A stretch of 64,000 nt of DNA. Origin: Elusimicrobiota bacterium. Lineage in GTDB: Bacteria; Elusimicrobiota; Elusimicrobia; F11. The notes beneath the pieces are model-generated. The model had not been told where the DNA came from and searched no databases. It saw only the letters and a program-made list of their open reading frames with translations. The DNA is taken from assembly GCA_022072025.1 (NCBI GenBank), contig JAJVIP010000027.1:149846-213845 (forward strand). The letters are read 5' to 3'. Position numbers and translations under genes: made by a program. Shown piece after piece: positions 17,646-28,300 of this stretch (the stretch's first letter is position 1; each line of letters starts with the position of its first letter).

Positions 17646-18899
17646 CTATCCCCGAATAAGAGAAATGGCTTTATCGACTGAAGTTTGGCTTTGCTCGCGT
17701 GTTGACAAGTTTTTCACCGTGACTTGATTGACTTTGAGTTCATCTTCGCCAATAAGGATAGCCCAGTTCGCGCCGAAGTCAACGGCGCTTGCCAATTGAT
17801 TCTTGAGTTTTTTTCCGAAAGTAACGGGCGGCACCGACACATCCACAGCTCGTAATTGTTGAGAAAGCGAAAAACATAAAGGGACGGCTTCCTCCGAAAG
17901 AGGAACCACCACAGCTACCGGGTGTTTTTTCCCTGAATTGGTTGGAAGATTTTTACGAGCCGTCACCACACGGTCCATGCCCAGCGCGAACCCCACCGCC
18001 GGCGTGGATATCCCCCCCAGATGCCCCACCAATTCGTCATAGCGCCCTCCAGCGGCCAAGGCATTTTGAGCCCCCAAATCCGGGGAAACAAATTCGAATA
18101 CGCTTCGTGTGTAATAATCAAGTCCACGCACCAACCGCGGGTTTTCTTCCAGCGGAATTTCATTTTCCTTTAGCAAAGTCACAAACTGCCTGTAATGCGA
18201 CCGACAATCCTCACACAAATAATCCGTGATGGCAGGCGCGTCAAGTAATTTGGGGCCATCTTCCTTGGAATCGAGCACCCGCAAGGGGTTCACCAGCATC
18301 CGCCGTTTGGATTCCTCATTCAAAATATTTTCTTTGGATTTAAGGTAGGTTAACAAGGCCTCTCGATGTCGAGGTCGACAAATCCGGCAACCCAGGGAAT
18401 TCACATGTACGCTGAATTTGGTGAGGCCAAAATCCCGCAGGATTTTGGCCACCATCACGACTGAATCAGCATCAACAGAGGCTTCAGAGGGGCCAAAGTG
18501 TTCGGCGCCGATCTGCCAGAACTGCCGGTACCGTCCCGCCGCTGGGCGTTCGGCCCGGAACATGGGCCCCATATAGAAAAATCGGTGAGGGCCCCCTTTC
18601 ACCGCCAACTTCTCCTCAATGAAATGACGCACCACCCCGGCGGTTCCTTCGGGCCGTAAGGCGAAGGGACGTTCGCCCCGGTCAACAAAGGTGAACATTT
18701 CTTTTTCCACCACGTCCGAAGTTTCACCCATGGAGCGAGAAAAGAGCGCCAATGATTCAAAAATAGGCGTGCGGATCTCCACAAACTGGAACAGTCCAAA
18801 CACACGCCTCGCCACCGATTCGAGTTCGGTGAAGTGAACCGCTTCTTGTCCGCTCAGGTCGCGCGTGCCTTTGGGGGCCTGCAAGTTCAAAAAATCCAC
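17646..18899 (-). CDS. hisS: Histidyl-tRNA synthetase
   Basis: Class II aminoacyl-tRNA synthetase charging tRNA-His; at 417 residues it has the normal length. Visible motifs are APKGTRDL at the start, ALRPEGTAGVVRHF, and motif 2 FRAERPAAGRYRQFWQIGAE. They are followed by the histidine-specific VRGLDYYTRSVFEF and GGRYDELVGHLGG, then motif 3 AVGFALGMDRVV. The C-terminal anticodon-binding domain occupies the last ~95 residues. The start ATG (18897-18899) overlaps the end of the upstream Crp/Fnr gene by 13 bp, which indicates translational coupling. The GAF/PAS gene follows three bases downstream. Nothing in it looks unusual. Confidence 0.97.
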   Translation of the reverse strand: MDFLNLQAPKGTRDLSGQEAVHFTELESVARRVFGLFQFVEIRTPIFESLALFSRSMGETSDVVEKEMFTFVDRGERPFALRPEGTAGVVRHFIEEKLAVKGGPHRFFYMGPMFRAERPAAGRYRQFWQIGAEHFGPSEASVDADSVVMVAKILRDFGLTKFSVHVNSLGCRICRPRHREALLTYLKSKENILNEESKRRMLVNPLRVLDSKEDGPKLLDAPAITDYLCEDCRSHYRQFVTLLKENEIPLEENPRLVRGLDYYTRSVFEFVSPDLGAQNALAAGGRYDELVGHLGGISTPAVGFALGMDRVVTARKNLPTNSGKKHPVAVVVPLSEEAVPLCFSLSQQLRAVDVSVPPVTFGKKLKNQLASAVDFGANWAILIGEDELKVNQVTVKNLSTREQSQTSVDKAISLIRG

Positions 18900-19603
18900 C
18901 CTTTAAGCTTTTCCTGATCGGTAACGATGATTTTCCCTTCCTGAAACGACACGCAGCCAATTTTCCGAAAACGTGAAATGACCCGGCTGATCACCTCGCG
19001 CGCGGTTCCAGCCATTTCGGAGAGCTCTTTGTGGGAAAGCTCCATATCGATTCGGATTCCGTGCTCTGTTTTTTTTCCGTAGCGCTCGGACAAATCAAGA
19101 AGAATTTGTGCGATTCGTCCCAAGACATTATTGAAGGAGAGCGCCTCAATTTCCTTGTTGGCCCGACGTAATCTCAACGCAAGCGTTTTAAGAACCGCCA
19201 TGGCCATCGAGGGTCGAGAAAGCATGAGTTTTTGATAATCCTCTCTTTTGAGCATGATGAGAACCGAATCTTGCAGAGCGGAGGCTGACGCGGAACGAAC
19301 AGCATCATCAATGAGAGACATTTCTCCAAAAAAATCGCCCGGCTCGAGATAAGCGAAGGTTTTGGATCGGCCTTGGGAGGAGGAACCGAAAATTTTGACC
19401 CGACCCGACATCACCACATATAAACATCCCCCCGGTTGATCTGCGGAAAAAATTCGCTCGGCCCGTTTAAATTTGACCAATTGACAGATCTCTGCCAGAC
19501 GGACCAAGTCCTCCGATGGGAGGGCATTGAGCAGTTCCACTCCTCTTAAAAAGGTGGAAAGCTGATGAACATCGACGGATTTGAAAGGTTTGGGTGTTTT
19601 CAT
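18887..19603 (-). CDS. Crp/Fnr-family transcriptional regulator
   Basis: The 238-residue protein combines a cyclic-nucleotide-binding-type beta-roll (about 20-140; GGCLYVVMSGRVKIFG, LEPGDFFGEMSLID) and a C-terminal winged HTH of Crp type (about 170-238; HKELSEMAGTAREVISRVISRF). No N-terminal cysteine cluster of the FNR iron-sulfur kind is seen, so it is more like Crp or a ligand-free member. FFGEMSLIDDAVRSASA resembles the phosphate-binding cassette region (R..SA) of cNMP binders, so cAMP or cGMP binding is possible. It heads the hisS operon and faces the patatin gene, which carries a similar cNMP fold. Confidence 0.9.
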   Translation of the reverse strand: MKTPKPFKSVDVHQLSTFLRGVELLNALPSEDLVRLAEICQLVKFKRAERIFSADQPGGCLYVVMSGRVKIFGSSSQGRSKTFAYLEPGDFFGEMSLIDDAVRSASASALQDSVLIMLKREDYQKLMLSRPSMAMAVLKTLALRLRRANKEIEALSFNNVLGRIAQILLDLSERYGKKTEHGIRIDMELSHKELSEMAGTAREVISRVISRFRKIGCVSFQEGKIIVTDQEKLKGWIF

Positions 19604-19679
19604 TCTCTTGAGTGTATCACTTTGTTTTTACGCTCCAAATTGACAAAACAAGCATACCGGGGTTAAGCTGCTCATTGCA
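19604..19679. promoter_or_regulatory. Divergent promoter region
   Basis: The 76-bp gap separates the Crp/Fnr gene (minus) and the patatin gene (plus). On the plus strand TTGACA (19640-19645) is 17 bases from TTAAGC (19663-19668). On the minus strand TTGGAG is 16 bases from TACACT, with AAGAGA before the ATG. Both are weak-to-fair sigma-70-type promoters. Confidence 0.45.
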
Positions 19680-21695
19680 ATGACTTCTTCAAACGATTGG
19701 CTCACACTCATTCGGAAAGTCTTTTTATTTTCAACCTTTACCGGGAACCAATTGGCCATCCTGGCCAAACGCATGAGTGTTGTTTCTTATCCCAAAGGCG
19801 CCGTTCTATTTCATGAAAACGATCCGGGAGATTCTCTTTACATCGTTCTCTCGGGCTCTGTCCGTGTGCTCAAATCAAAAGCTCCTCTCACCCATATTGA
19901 AATGAACACGTTGGCCTATCTCAACAGAGGAGACATTTTGGGAGAAATGGCCCTCTTGGCGGCTGAGCCACGAACGCACACCGCAGTCGTGGATTCAACC
20001 GCCGAACTTTTGGTCCTCACCAAACGCGACTTTGACTCCTTGCTGGAAAAAAATCCAACCATGGCTGTTCATCTTTCGAGAATCCTCTCAAGCCGTTTGG
20101 CCTCGATCCACCGAAGCGGAACCCCAGGCGCCAATCCCCCTTCAAGGGCGATTGCCTTAATTCCAACTCTTCCCGCTCCAGATCGAATGGTATTTACGGT
20201 GAATTTGGCCGTCTCGTTGGCAGAACAAACCAGAAGAAAAGTTCTCTTGTGTGTGGCGGACAGCAGCGATCATCTCATCGCGCGGGCGCTCGGATTACAA
20301 ACAACCACTGTATCCGACCAAGATTTCAGAGAAGGTTTGTTGCAGGACACGAAACGTTTCAACGACGCGCTCGTGGTTCACCCGTCTGGAATTGAGCTTT
20401 TGGAATTGGACTCCCGAATATTTACCGGGGTCATCAACAATGTCCTCTACTCGCTTTTTGCTTTGGTCAAAGATCTGTACGATATTTGTTTGTTCGTGCT
20501 TCCCCCCGAAAACAAAGAAAATATCACCATCCTCATGAGTGAATTCGACAAGGTGGTTTTGGTGGGAGGTCCGCAAGGATCGGCGTCCGACCAGGCCCAT
20601 CTTCAACAACTCTCCGAGGGTCCGCTCCCCAAAAAGCCTGAGCGCGTGTGGTTGTCTCTTCAAAGCGATTCGGCCCCCCCCAATTTTACGCCTGACAGCC
20701 GCATGAATTGGAATCCCGAATGGAGTCATCAATTCCTCTTCAAAGGGTCTCCCTTTTTTCCAACCGAGGCGGCAGAAGGTCAACGCGCCATGGACCGCTT
20801 GGCCAGAAAATTAACCGGCCTCAGCATCGGGTTCGCCATGGGGTCTGGAGCCGCCTTTGGCTACGCTCTTATCGGAATGTTGCGGGTGATGGAAAGGGAA
20901 GGGATTTTCCCCGATGTTCTCAGTGGCACCTCAATGGGAGCCTTGATTGGCGCCTTCTATGCCAATGGCATATCCCCTGATGATTTGGAGGTTATCGCAG
21001 CCTCCATCACTCGAAAGAAACTATTAACGATGCTGGATTTCAATTTTCCCTTTCGCACCGGCCTCATCCATGGAAACGGCGTGTTGAATTTTTTGCGTGA
21101 ACATCTCAATGACAAAACCTTCAACGAACTCCTGCTCCCCTTCGCTTGCGTGGCAACCGATATCCAAACCGGAAAAGAAATTATTCTTGATCATGGAAAT
21201 GTGGCGGAGGCGGTGAGGGCCAGTTTGTCATTGCCTTTCTTTTTCCAACCCTATTATCTCGAGGGTCGCTATTTGGTCGATGGTGGACTCGTGAACCCCG
21301 TCCCCACTTCCATCATTGTTTCCCAAGGCGCCAACATTTTGCTTTCTGCCAATCTCACCTCTCGCGCCAACGAACGGAAGGTCCCGCGGGTGATCGGCTG
21401 GTGGCGCCGCCAAATGCCGTCCATTCTCCGGGGCCCCAGCTTCCCTGAAACACTGCTTAAAACCATCTACATCATGCAATATGAGATTTCCCAGGCACGG
21501 TCGGAAATTGCCCATGTGGTCATGAACATCAAATCACATGACTTGTTGTGGTGGGATTTGGACAAGTCCAAAGAGATGATCAAAATGGGCGAAGCCACCG
21601 CCGAAGAAGTGTTGCCCAAAATAAAATCGCTGCTCCCCTTTTTCTCCAACTCCTGCCAAATCCACCTCACCCGCAAAGGCCGAAAAAACTACTGA
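19680..21695 (+). CDS. cNMP-binding patatin-like phospholipase (NTE-like)
   Basis: The 671-residue protein has three parts. Residues ~10-145 form a cyclic-nucleotide-binding fold (GDSLYIVLSGSVRVL, LNRGDILGEMALLAAEPR). Residues ~155-300 look like a MinD/ParA-type NTPase (FTVNLAVSLAEQTRRKVLLC, YDICLFVLPPE) whose Walker A is missing. Residues ~375-590 are a patatin lipase with oxyanion glycines GSGAAFG, nucleophile GTSMG (Ser ~418) and the DGG of the Ser-Asp dyad (~533). The layout matches bacterial neuropathy-target-esterase-like lysophospholipases. No transmembrane segment is obvious. It is transcribed alone, divergently from the Crp/Fnr gene, and is followed by REP-like hairpins. Phospholipid hydrolysis is inferred from the dyad. 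Confidence 0.9.
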   Translation: MTSSNDWLTLIRKVFLFSTFTGNQLAILAKRMSVVSYPKGAVLFHENDPGDSLYIVLSGSVRVLKSKAPLTHIEMNTLAYLNRGDILGEMALLAAEPRTHTAVVDSTAELLVLTKRDFDSLLEKNPTMAVHLSRILSSRLASIHRSGTPGANPPSRAIALIPTLPAPDRMVFTVNLAVSLAEQTRRKVLLCVADSSDHLIARALGLQTTTVSDQDFREGLLQDTKRFNDALVVHPSGIELLELDSRIFTGVINNVLYSLFALVKDLYDICLFVLPPENKENITILMSEFDKVVLVGGPQGSASDQAHLQQLSEGPLPKKPERVWLSLQSDSAPPNFTPDSRMNWNPEWSHQFLFKGSPFFPTEAAEGQRAMDRLARKLTGLSIGFAMGSGAAFGYALIGMLRVMEREGIFPDVLSGTSMGALIGAFYANGISPDDLEVIAASITRKKLLTMLDFNFPFRTGLIHGNGVLNFLREHLNDKTFNELLLPFACVATDIQTGKEIILDHGNVAEAVRASLSLPFFFQPYYLEGRYLVDGGLVNPVPTSIIVSQGANILLSANLTSRANERKVPRVIGWWRRQMPSILRGPSFPETLLKTIYIMQYEISQARSEIAHVVMNIKSHDLLWWDLDKSKEMIKMGEATAEEVLPKIKSLLPFFSNSCQIHLTRKGRKNY

Positions 21696-21697
21696 GG

Positions 21698-21776
21698 AAT
21701 TCCTCCCCACGCCGCCCCAAAGTCGAGAAATTTCTGAATTCCTCCCCACGCTTTACAGTGGGGAGGTTAGGAGGGG
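21698..21776. repeat. REP-like palindromes after the patatin gene
   Basis: Two copies of GAATTCCTCCCCAC (ending 21710 and 21749) are present. The second is paired with GTGGGGAGG at 21758-21766 to form a hairpin that may also terminate transcription. It belongs to the same family as 22200-22345, 52651-52684 and the coding copy at 11583-11608. Confidence 0.8.
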
Positions 21777-21852
21777 AAAAAACCCGCTATACTCATCTCC
21801 CCCCACAAATCATTGAATGATCCCCCCTCCTGATCACAATGTAGGAGGCCCC

Positions 21853-22179
21853 ATGCTTCATCATCAATATGCCCGTCAACTGCGACAATTTCCTTCAAAA
21901 GCGCAACAGGTACTCTGGTTTTATCTTCGACGGAAACAATTTAAGAATTCCAAATTCAGAAGAGAACATCCCCTGGGTCCTTACATTGTTGACTTTGTAT
22001 GCATACAAAAGAAATTGATCATTGAGATTGATGGGGGGCAACACGCCACGCAGGTTCAATACGATCACAACCGGACACAATGGCTCCAATCTCAAGGCTA
22101 TAAGGTCATACGATTCTGGAACAATGAAGTTTTGGTGAATACTGAAGAAGTTCTGAATATTATTCTAAAGCATTTATAG
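21853..22179 (+). CDS. DUF559 nuclease-like protein
   Basis: The 108-residue protein belongs to the DUF559 family, related to very-short-patch-repair endonucleases and the PD-(D/E)XK fold. PSKAQQVLWFYLR and FRREHPLGPYIVDFVC precede the core IIEIDGGQH, and YKVIRFWNNEVL ends the fold. Asp of IVDFVC and Glu/Asp of IEIDGGQH are candidate metal ligands. I chose the ATG at 21853, because AGGAGG lies six bases upstream, over an in-frame ATG 36 bases earlier. REP-like palindromes flank it on both sides (21741-21766 and 22207-22335). Family members of this type are common single genes; a role in mobile-element or repair biology is possible but unproven. Confidence 0.87.
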   Translation: MLHHQYARQLRQFPSKAQQVLWFYLRRKQFKNSKFRREHPLGPYIVDFVCIQKKLIIEIDGGQHATQVQYDHNRTQWLQSQGYKVIRFWNNEVLVNTEEVLNIILKHL

Positions 22180-22199
22180 GAATACCTATTTCATACCCC

Positions 22200-22345
22200 T
22201 CCCTACCCTCCCCACTGTAAAGCGTGGGGAGGGATTCAGAAATTTCTCAACGGTAAAGCGTGGGGAGGGAATACTGAGATTTCTTGACTGTGGAAAGTGG
22301 AGAGGAATTCCTCCCCACGTCGTCCAGTGGGGAGGTTAGGAGGGG
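22200..22345. repeat. Cluster of REP-like palindromes
   Basis: Contains CCTCCCCAC/GTGGGGAGG (22207-22215/22224-22232), a lone GTGGGGAGG (22260-22268) and a second hairpin (22310-22318/22327-22335). They fill the gap between the convergent DUF559 gene and giant gene 2, and may serve as terminators for both. Confidence 0.8.
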
Positions 22346-22353
22346 TTTCCTTA

Positions 22354-25300
22354 TCAGGCAGCCGAAATTCGACTTCGCAAGTGGCGCATATCCAAATGAT
22401 TTTTTCTGCTTCTCGGATCAGTGGAATCACGATCAGTTTTAAGACTGATTTCCGGCCGGGCCTGCCAAAATTGCCAGGGGAACACCTCTTTGAAATATTC
22501 ATTGGCGTTGTTTATTAAATGGAGGAACGCCACAGGAATCATGGCCAGTTGGAGGGCTGATTCGGTGGACACCCCGCCCCCCATCAATCCCCAAGCCGCG
22601 AAGAAATAAATGATCATGAGGAGGGCGAATAGTTGAAGGTCTTTGTGAAGGCTTCTTTCTGCTCTGGATTTTTCCGTAACGTGGTGCAAAAGCGGCAGCG
22701 CCAGAAGCTGGGTCAAAACTCCCACGATCAACAGAACCCTATTTCCATCGACCAAGCCGTATCCAATCATCCAGAAGGGGAGGACTGTTTCCAAAACCGG
22801 CAGGACCAAGAGATCCAAAACCGCATCCACCGCTTCATTCCCGGTTGAGAGGCCAAAGGCCTTGCGGAGGCTGGCCGTCTTGCTCTTGTGCTCAGGTGTG
22901 GAGAGAATTTTATCGGGCACATGTTCAAGCACCTCCCAAGGAACCCTTAAATCCGGCCTTAATCCAAGTTCTTGCATCGTTTCATGATCATCCAATTGGC
23001 GAGTTTCAGTGTTGAAACGACGATAATTATCCGTAACGGCTTCCTTGATTCGTCCAAATGGAGACCCCCCGAAGGTGTACCGGCCACCTTTGACCAATGT
23101 TTGAAAACATCCGATCAACACCATATTTTCCTGAGGTCTTGAGATCGCCACATTCACACGCTTGAGACCCTCCTCCTCTCCAAGGAACCCGATCCGACCC
23201 TCGCGGTTGCTGCGTGTGGTGGAGAAAATAACGACATCAGATTCCTGGCCTTGGGCAGCATCGACCGTGAGGAGTTTAAACACGGGTTGACCGCGCAATT
23301 CGACCGCCGATTCAGGTTCAATGTCTCGTTTGCGTTTTTCCTCATCTTCCAGAGTGGGCATCGCAGGCACATCCTTGACGCCCATCATGTTTTGTCCCCT
23401 AAAAACCAAAGAACCGAGTCCATAAAACCTTTCCATCAATTGCTGAAGGCCTTGTTTTGAATTCGATTGCCCATTTTTCCTAATTGTAGTGATAGACGCC
23501 CCAAATGAATTTTCAAATACCCTCCCGGCAATTTCCAAGGCTTCTAACCATTGCGCTTCTGGGACTTCTCTCTCCTCCCTCACATCATTGAAGACAGCCG
23601 TCATAAAAAGCAACTGGTGTATGAGTTTGTTCTGTCCTGTGTAGGGCGAAAGGATCAGAATATCCTCTGGCTTTTTGCCTTTCTTCAAGAAATACGCCGC
23701 GGCCTTCACAACCTCCTTGGCCTCCATGATATTCACCCATGAATCGTTGACCTTTTCTTCCCTTTGAACCGGCGCGTTTTCTTTCTTATCCAAATCAATG
23801 ATCATATATGTGTCCGGCTCTAAAACTTCCAAGGGTCCGTCAAAATTTCGATGACGCAGCAACCCGCCGTAAAACACTTGGTTGAAAACAGACAGGGCCC
23901 AATGTCCGCGTCTTAAAACTTTAAGAACGTAAATCGGCAGCCCGCCCCACCGTTGGGCATGGTTGAACGCATTTTCTAAAGGCGAGATCCGCTGGCCTCT
24001 TTTGGCTTCGGTGGAATATATTTCCTCCAAAGGCCAGACTGAATCAAAACCATACGTTTCCTCAACGTATATTTCATCAATCACATCGTCTTTCATTCCT
24101 GCGGCAGGAAGTTGCTTGGGGTCTCCGACAATCACCAGCTGCTTGGGTTCCAATTCATTGATGGGTATCAAGGTTTCAGCCGTGTCAGCCATGGAAGCTT
24201 CTTCCTGGATCACAATGGGTCTGATTCGGTCGAATGTTTGATTCCCAAACGCACCGGGACCCTTGCCGTCCTGCTTCGGTTGGCCATTCCCATTGGCGGA
24301 TTGGGACCGTTCGAGAGAATTCATGGTCCAACGGTCGTACAAAACGCGCGTTTCTGCCAGTGACCCGGATTCCAAGTAGCGCTTCAAAAGGGCGAAACAT
24401 TGTCGATCGCCGACCAAGCCATTGTTCGTGGCCAGATAGACAAAGCCCTGAGCAGTTTTCGAATGTTTTTCAATGAGCCGCATGAGCCGGTCCAAACGTT
24501 GCGCATGACTATGATACTGGGTCAAAACCGGATCAATCTTTCGATCGTCGGAGCCCGTGCGAATAAATGGAACCGGCCCGCGATCTGTTTTATTTTCCGG
24601 AAGGTCGCTCCCCATCAGCTTTTTCCCGACATTGTCCAGACCGAAATTGGATTGGTTCGTTACAATCACAATCTCCCCTCGTTTGACCGATTGCCTCACC
24701 ATTTCTTCTATCAGGGTGGTTTTCCCAGCTCCGGGAGGCCCTTGAACCAGACAGACCGACGGTTGACCGCTGACAATCGATTCCAACGTCTGTTTCTGCG
24801 CAGGATCCTTCTCCAGGTCAGTGTTTTCAAACTGAAAAGGCGTTACGGACGATGGAGGGGTTTCAGGTTTTAGATCAAACCCAAACAAGCGATTGAGAAG
24901 AGGCAATGTCAAGGGGTTGGACGAGAAATCACCCTTTCTTACGGGAGGCTCCAATTCTCGCGTGGCCGAGTTGAGCGCGTTCAATTGACGATGACTCTGG
25001 ATATCTTCTGAATAATTAACAGTGGCTTTTTGGGACTTCAGGTGTTTCATCGCTGGAGCAAACGAATCCGCTTCTCTTTTATCCATCGAAAATTCCAGAC
25101 CCTGACCGGAACGATACCCGCGATATTGAGCGTGAACCACCCAACGCTTTCCTTGGCCATCAGACCAGACAAACCGATATTCTGAGGGCGCACTCACCAT
25201 AGGAGCGTCGGCGATTCGAACTTTCTTATTGGTATCGTCCAAAGCCTCTGCGGTAGAGCCCCCCACCAGCGTCCATTGCCGCAACGTTTTCCATTGTTTT

Positions 25301-28300
25301 TTTGGCTGAGCTGGTTTTGAATTGGGTTTTCCTGATTTGACTTTTGTCGGGACCTGAAACAACTCCATTTGTTCAACACGCATGGAAGAAACAAGGAGCT
25401 GGTTTTTCTGATGATCAAAATCCCAATCCCCACCTTCCATGGTAAACACGACAGATTTGGGATCATATTGTTCGCTGGAGTCGGTCGATCGCTGTGTTCG
25501 ATGAAGGTCCGCGTCCAATTTTGTTGAGAGAATCCGCGCGTGTTGAATCAGAGAGCGATAAACTTCCAACCGTCTCGCTTGATCTCTCAATCCCATGGCC
25601 TTTTCGCGATAAGTTTTATTTTGGGCCTGCGCATAAACCACGTAGGCCAAGTCTTGGGCCTGCGCGAATCGGCCCTGCCCCCGGCCAAATTGATCCAGTT
25701 CCTTTCGACCTGTCGCGATAAACCCCTCAGCAGTGTTCAATAAAAAATTGCACAACGGGGTATTTTCGGAGTTTAACTCCAACGCTCGTCTAAACTCTTG
25801 AACAAGTTGATTCCACAAAAGGCCCATCTTCAGATTTTTATCCCTATTTCCAGAATCCTCCTTTCTTTTCCATGCGCGTGGCATGCTTTTCAAAATCTGT
25901 TCATGAGTGGTGAAATTCTCCCGAGCGGTATTCTCATGCTTCTTTGATTCAGCGATATCGGCCTCCGCTTTAACTTTCAATCGCGACAAAACCAAGTCAT
26001 GCGGATAATTTGAAAAGCTCTTCTTAATTTCATCAAGCAAAGAGAGGGGACCCATCTCACGTTGAAGGGACCGTGCTTGTAAACTTCTCACCGCCTCCAT
26101 ATGGATTTCCAGCGAACGGGCCTCTTTGTGCTGAGGCGACCTTTTGGCTTCCGATAAGGGATGGGCAACATCCTCCCAATTCCCCTCTTGGTAACTGATC
26201 CAAGCCTTTTCGAGCGCCTGCCGATAATCACCCGTCAAACGATCATAATCGGCGACCATCGCGCCTTGGGGATCAAGGGAGTTCAATTCATCTGGGTTCA
26301 TATCTTTTACTAGAGACTGCACAAGTTCAAAATCGAAACGCGACAGACCGCCCAATGCTCTCTTTAAAATCTCCTGAACCTTTGCCCTGCGTTCCGCCTT
26401 TCCCCTCCATTCGGCTATCACTCTCTCAAGTTTTGTTCGGTCCACCTCCTTCGCCATCGCCAAAAGCTCTACGGCCCGATCTGGATTCAAGGGGGCCATC
26501 ACCTCAATTCGATGTTCCCACTCTGCGCCCGTCAGAGGGGTTTGCATGGTCAACAGCAGCCCATCTTTGGCGTTAACGATCCTGTCGCGGATTCTCTGAG
26601 GGAATTTTGGGTTGAGGCAAGCTCGATCCAAAATTTCAATCACCTCAAGTCCAGGAAGGAGCGACGCCACGGTCACCATTTGGCCCAATTCTTCTGGTGA
26701 CAGGTTTTGATCGCTGGCGCCATACTCCACCAGACGTTCCTGCAACACCGCTAAAAACACTCCGAAAAAAATACTGGATTGAATCAATGATTTGGCGACA
26801 AATTCGGCCTTGTACCGAGCCGGCAAGTGTTCGGTTCGAAACATGACCAATTGGCGGACCGCGGAAGACCGAAGGCGTTTCAAGCGCACTTCATCTATTT
26901 CATGTCCATGGATCAAGGCCTGGTCGGCCACGATTATTTTCCAGGAAGCGGCTTCCTCGGTTGAAATCATCGGTGCGATTCGCTCAATGAGTTCCAGCGC
27001 TGGACCAAAATCTCCTGTTTGACGCGCCTTGAGGACCGCTATTGCAAAAGGCACCTGATGGGCATTGCGACCAAAATAATTGCTAAGCCTTTCGAGAACT
27101 GTAAAGACTTGGTTCATTATTTGGTGATCTGGGTTGAAGTCCGAGGCAATTTTCACGATCGTTAATCCATACCCTCTATTCATCAAATCACGGATATCCA
27201 CCTTGCCGGATTCATCGGATTCAGCCCACTGCAAGATCTCTCCCAATCTCGCCAATTTCCTATCAGATGGTCCCTCTTCGATAAACGCCAAAGGCATATA
27301 ATGAGATATTAATTGGAACCTCTCTTGAAGTGACTTCCCAGGCTGGACCAACCTCAATTCCGCCAAATGTTGTTGCACATCCCTGTCATCCGGTCGGTTT
27401 AATAGGGCTCGTTGAAATGATTTTTCTGCATCGGTATTCCGACCCAACATCCATTGAATGTTCCCTATGAGGGGCAAGAATTCATTTTCCCCTTGAGACA
27501 CGAATCGCGTCAAAATCTCTAAAATGGAATTCCCAACTGATTGCGATTCCTTTGGGTCTGTCCATTTGCCTTGCCTAAACAACTCGCAGGCCCACGCAAA
27601 ATTTCGGTGAAGATGGGTGTTTTTGGGTCCTCCCTCTCTCTGCAACAATGACACACCCGCCATAATCCCAGAACGAACATCATCCCGGCGTAGCGCCCCA
27701 TAAAGGGGCCATTGCTGCTCAAAAACCGTATAACTACCCGGAACGAAATTGTTAAACGGAACGCGCACAAGGGGCCAGGCTCTTTCCAAAGCCTCTCCCA
27801 TCCCCAAAGCATTGGCCAACTCCAAAAGGGGATTCAACCTGGTTGTAGAGTAATGATATTCAGTACCTATTTCTACTAATTGATCCTCCAACGCTTGAGG
27901 GTCCGCTTGGGGCCCACTTTTATATTTTGAGATTTCAGTTTTAATATTGGCATTGGCCTGATTGGAAATTCGCTCCAATTGATCCAAAGTATCCTGAATA
28001 CGAGGGCGAAGAGCTTGAATAATAGGAGAATGCTCCAAAGATACCAATCTTGAGGGTTCGAATTCCGGGATACAATGCTTCCACTGAGAAGGGAGATGTT
28101 TTTTCCACTCCGAACTACGAGAACGGTAAAAGTCGGGCGCCGCGCAGTAAACAAATCGAAAAAAAGAAAGACGTTGAAGAGGCGTCAATTTATCCCAATC
28201 TCTCCTTTTCATAAGTTGCTCAATAATGGGAAGAAGTATTTCCAACTGTTTCGGGTTGAAAGATTTAAGAATGCTGAGTTGATCCACTTCTCGAGGATCC

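Noticed and set aside
22200..22345. Regular short palindromes suggesting a CRISPR array
   Set aside because: Repeat units and spacing are irregular, copies lie in different orientations and other copies are scattered at 11583, 21741 and 52655; REP-like palindromes explain them.
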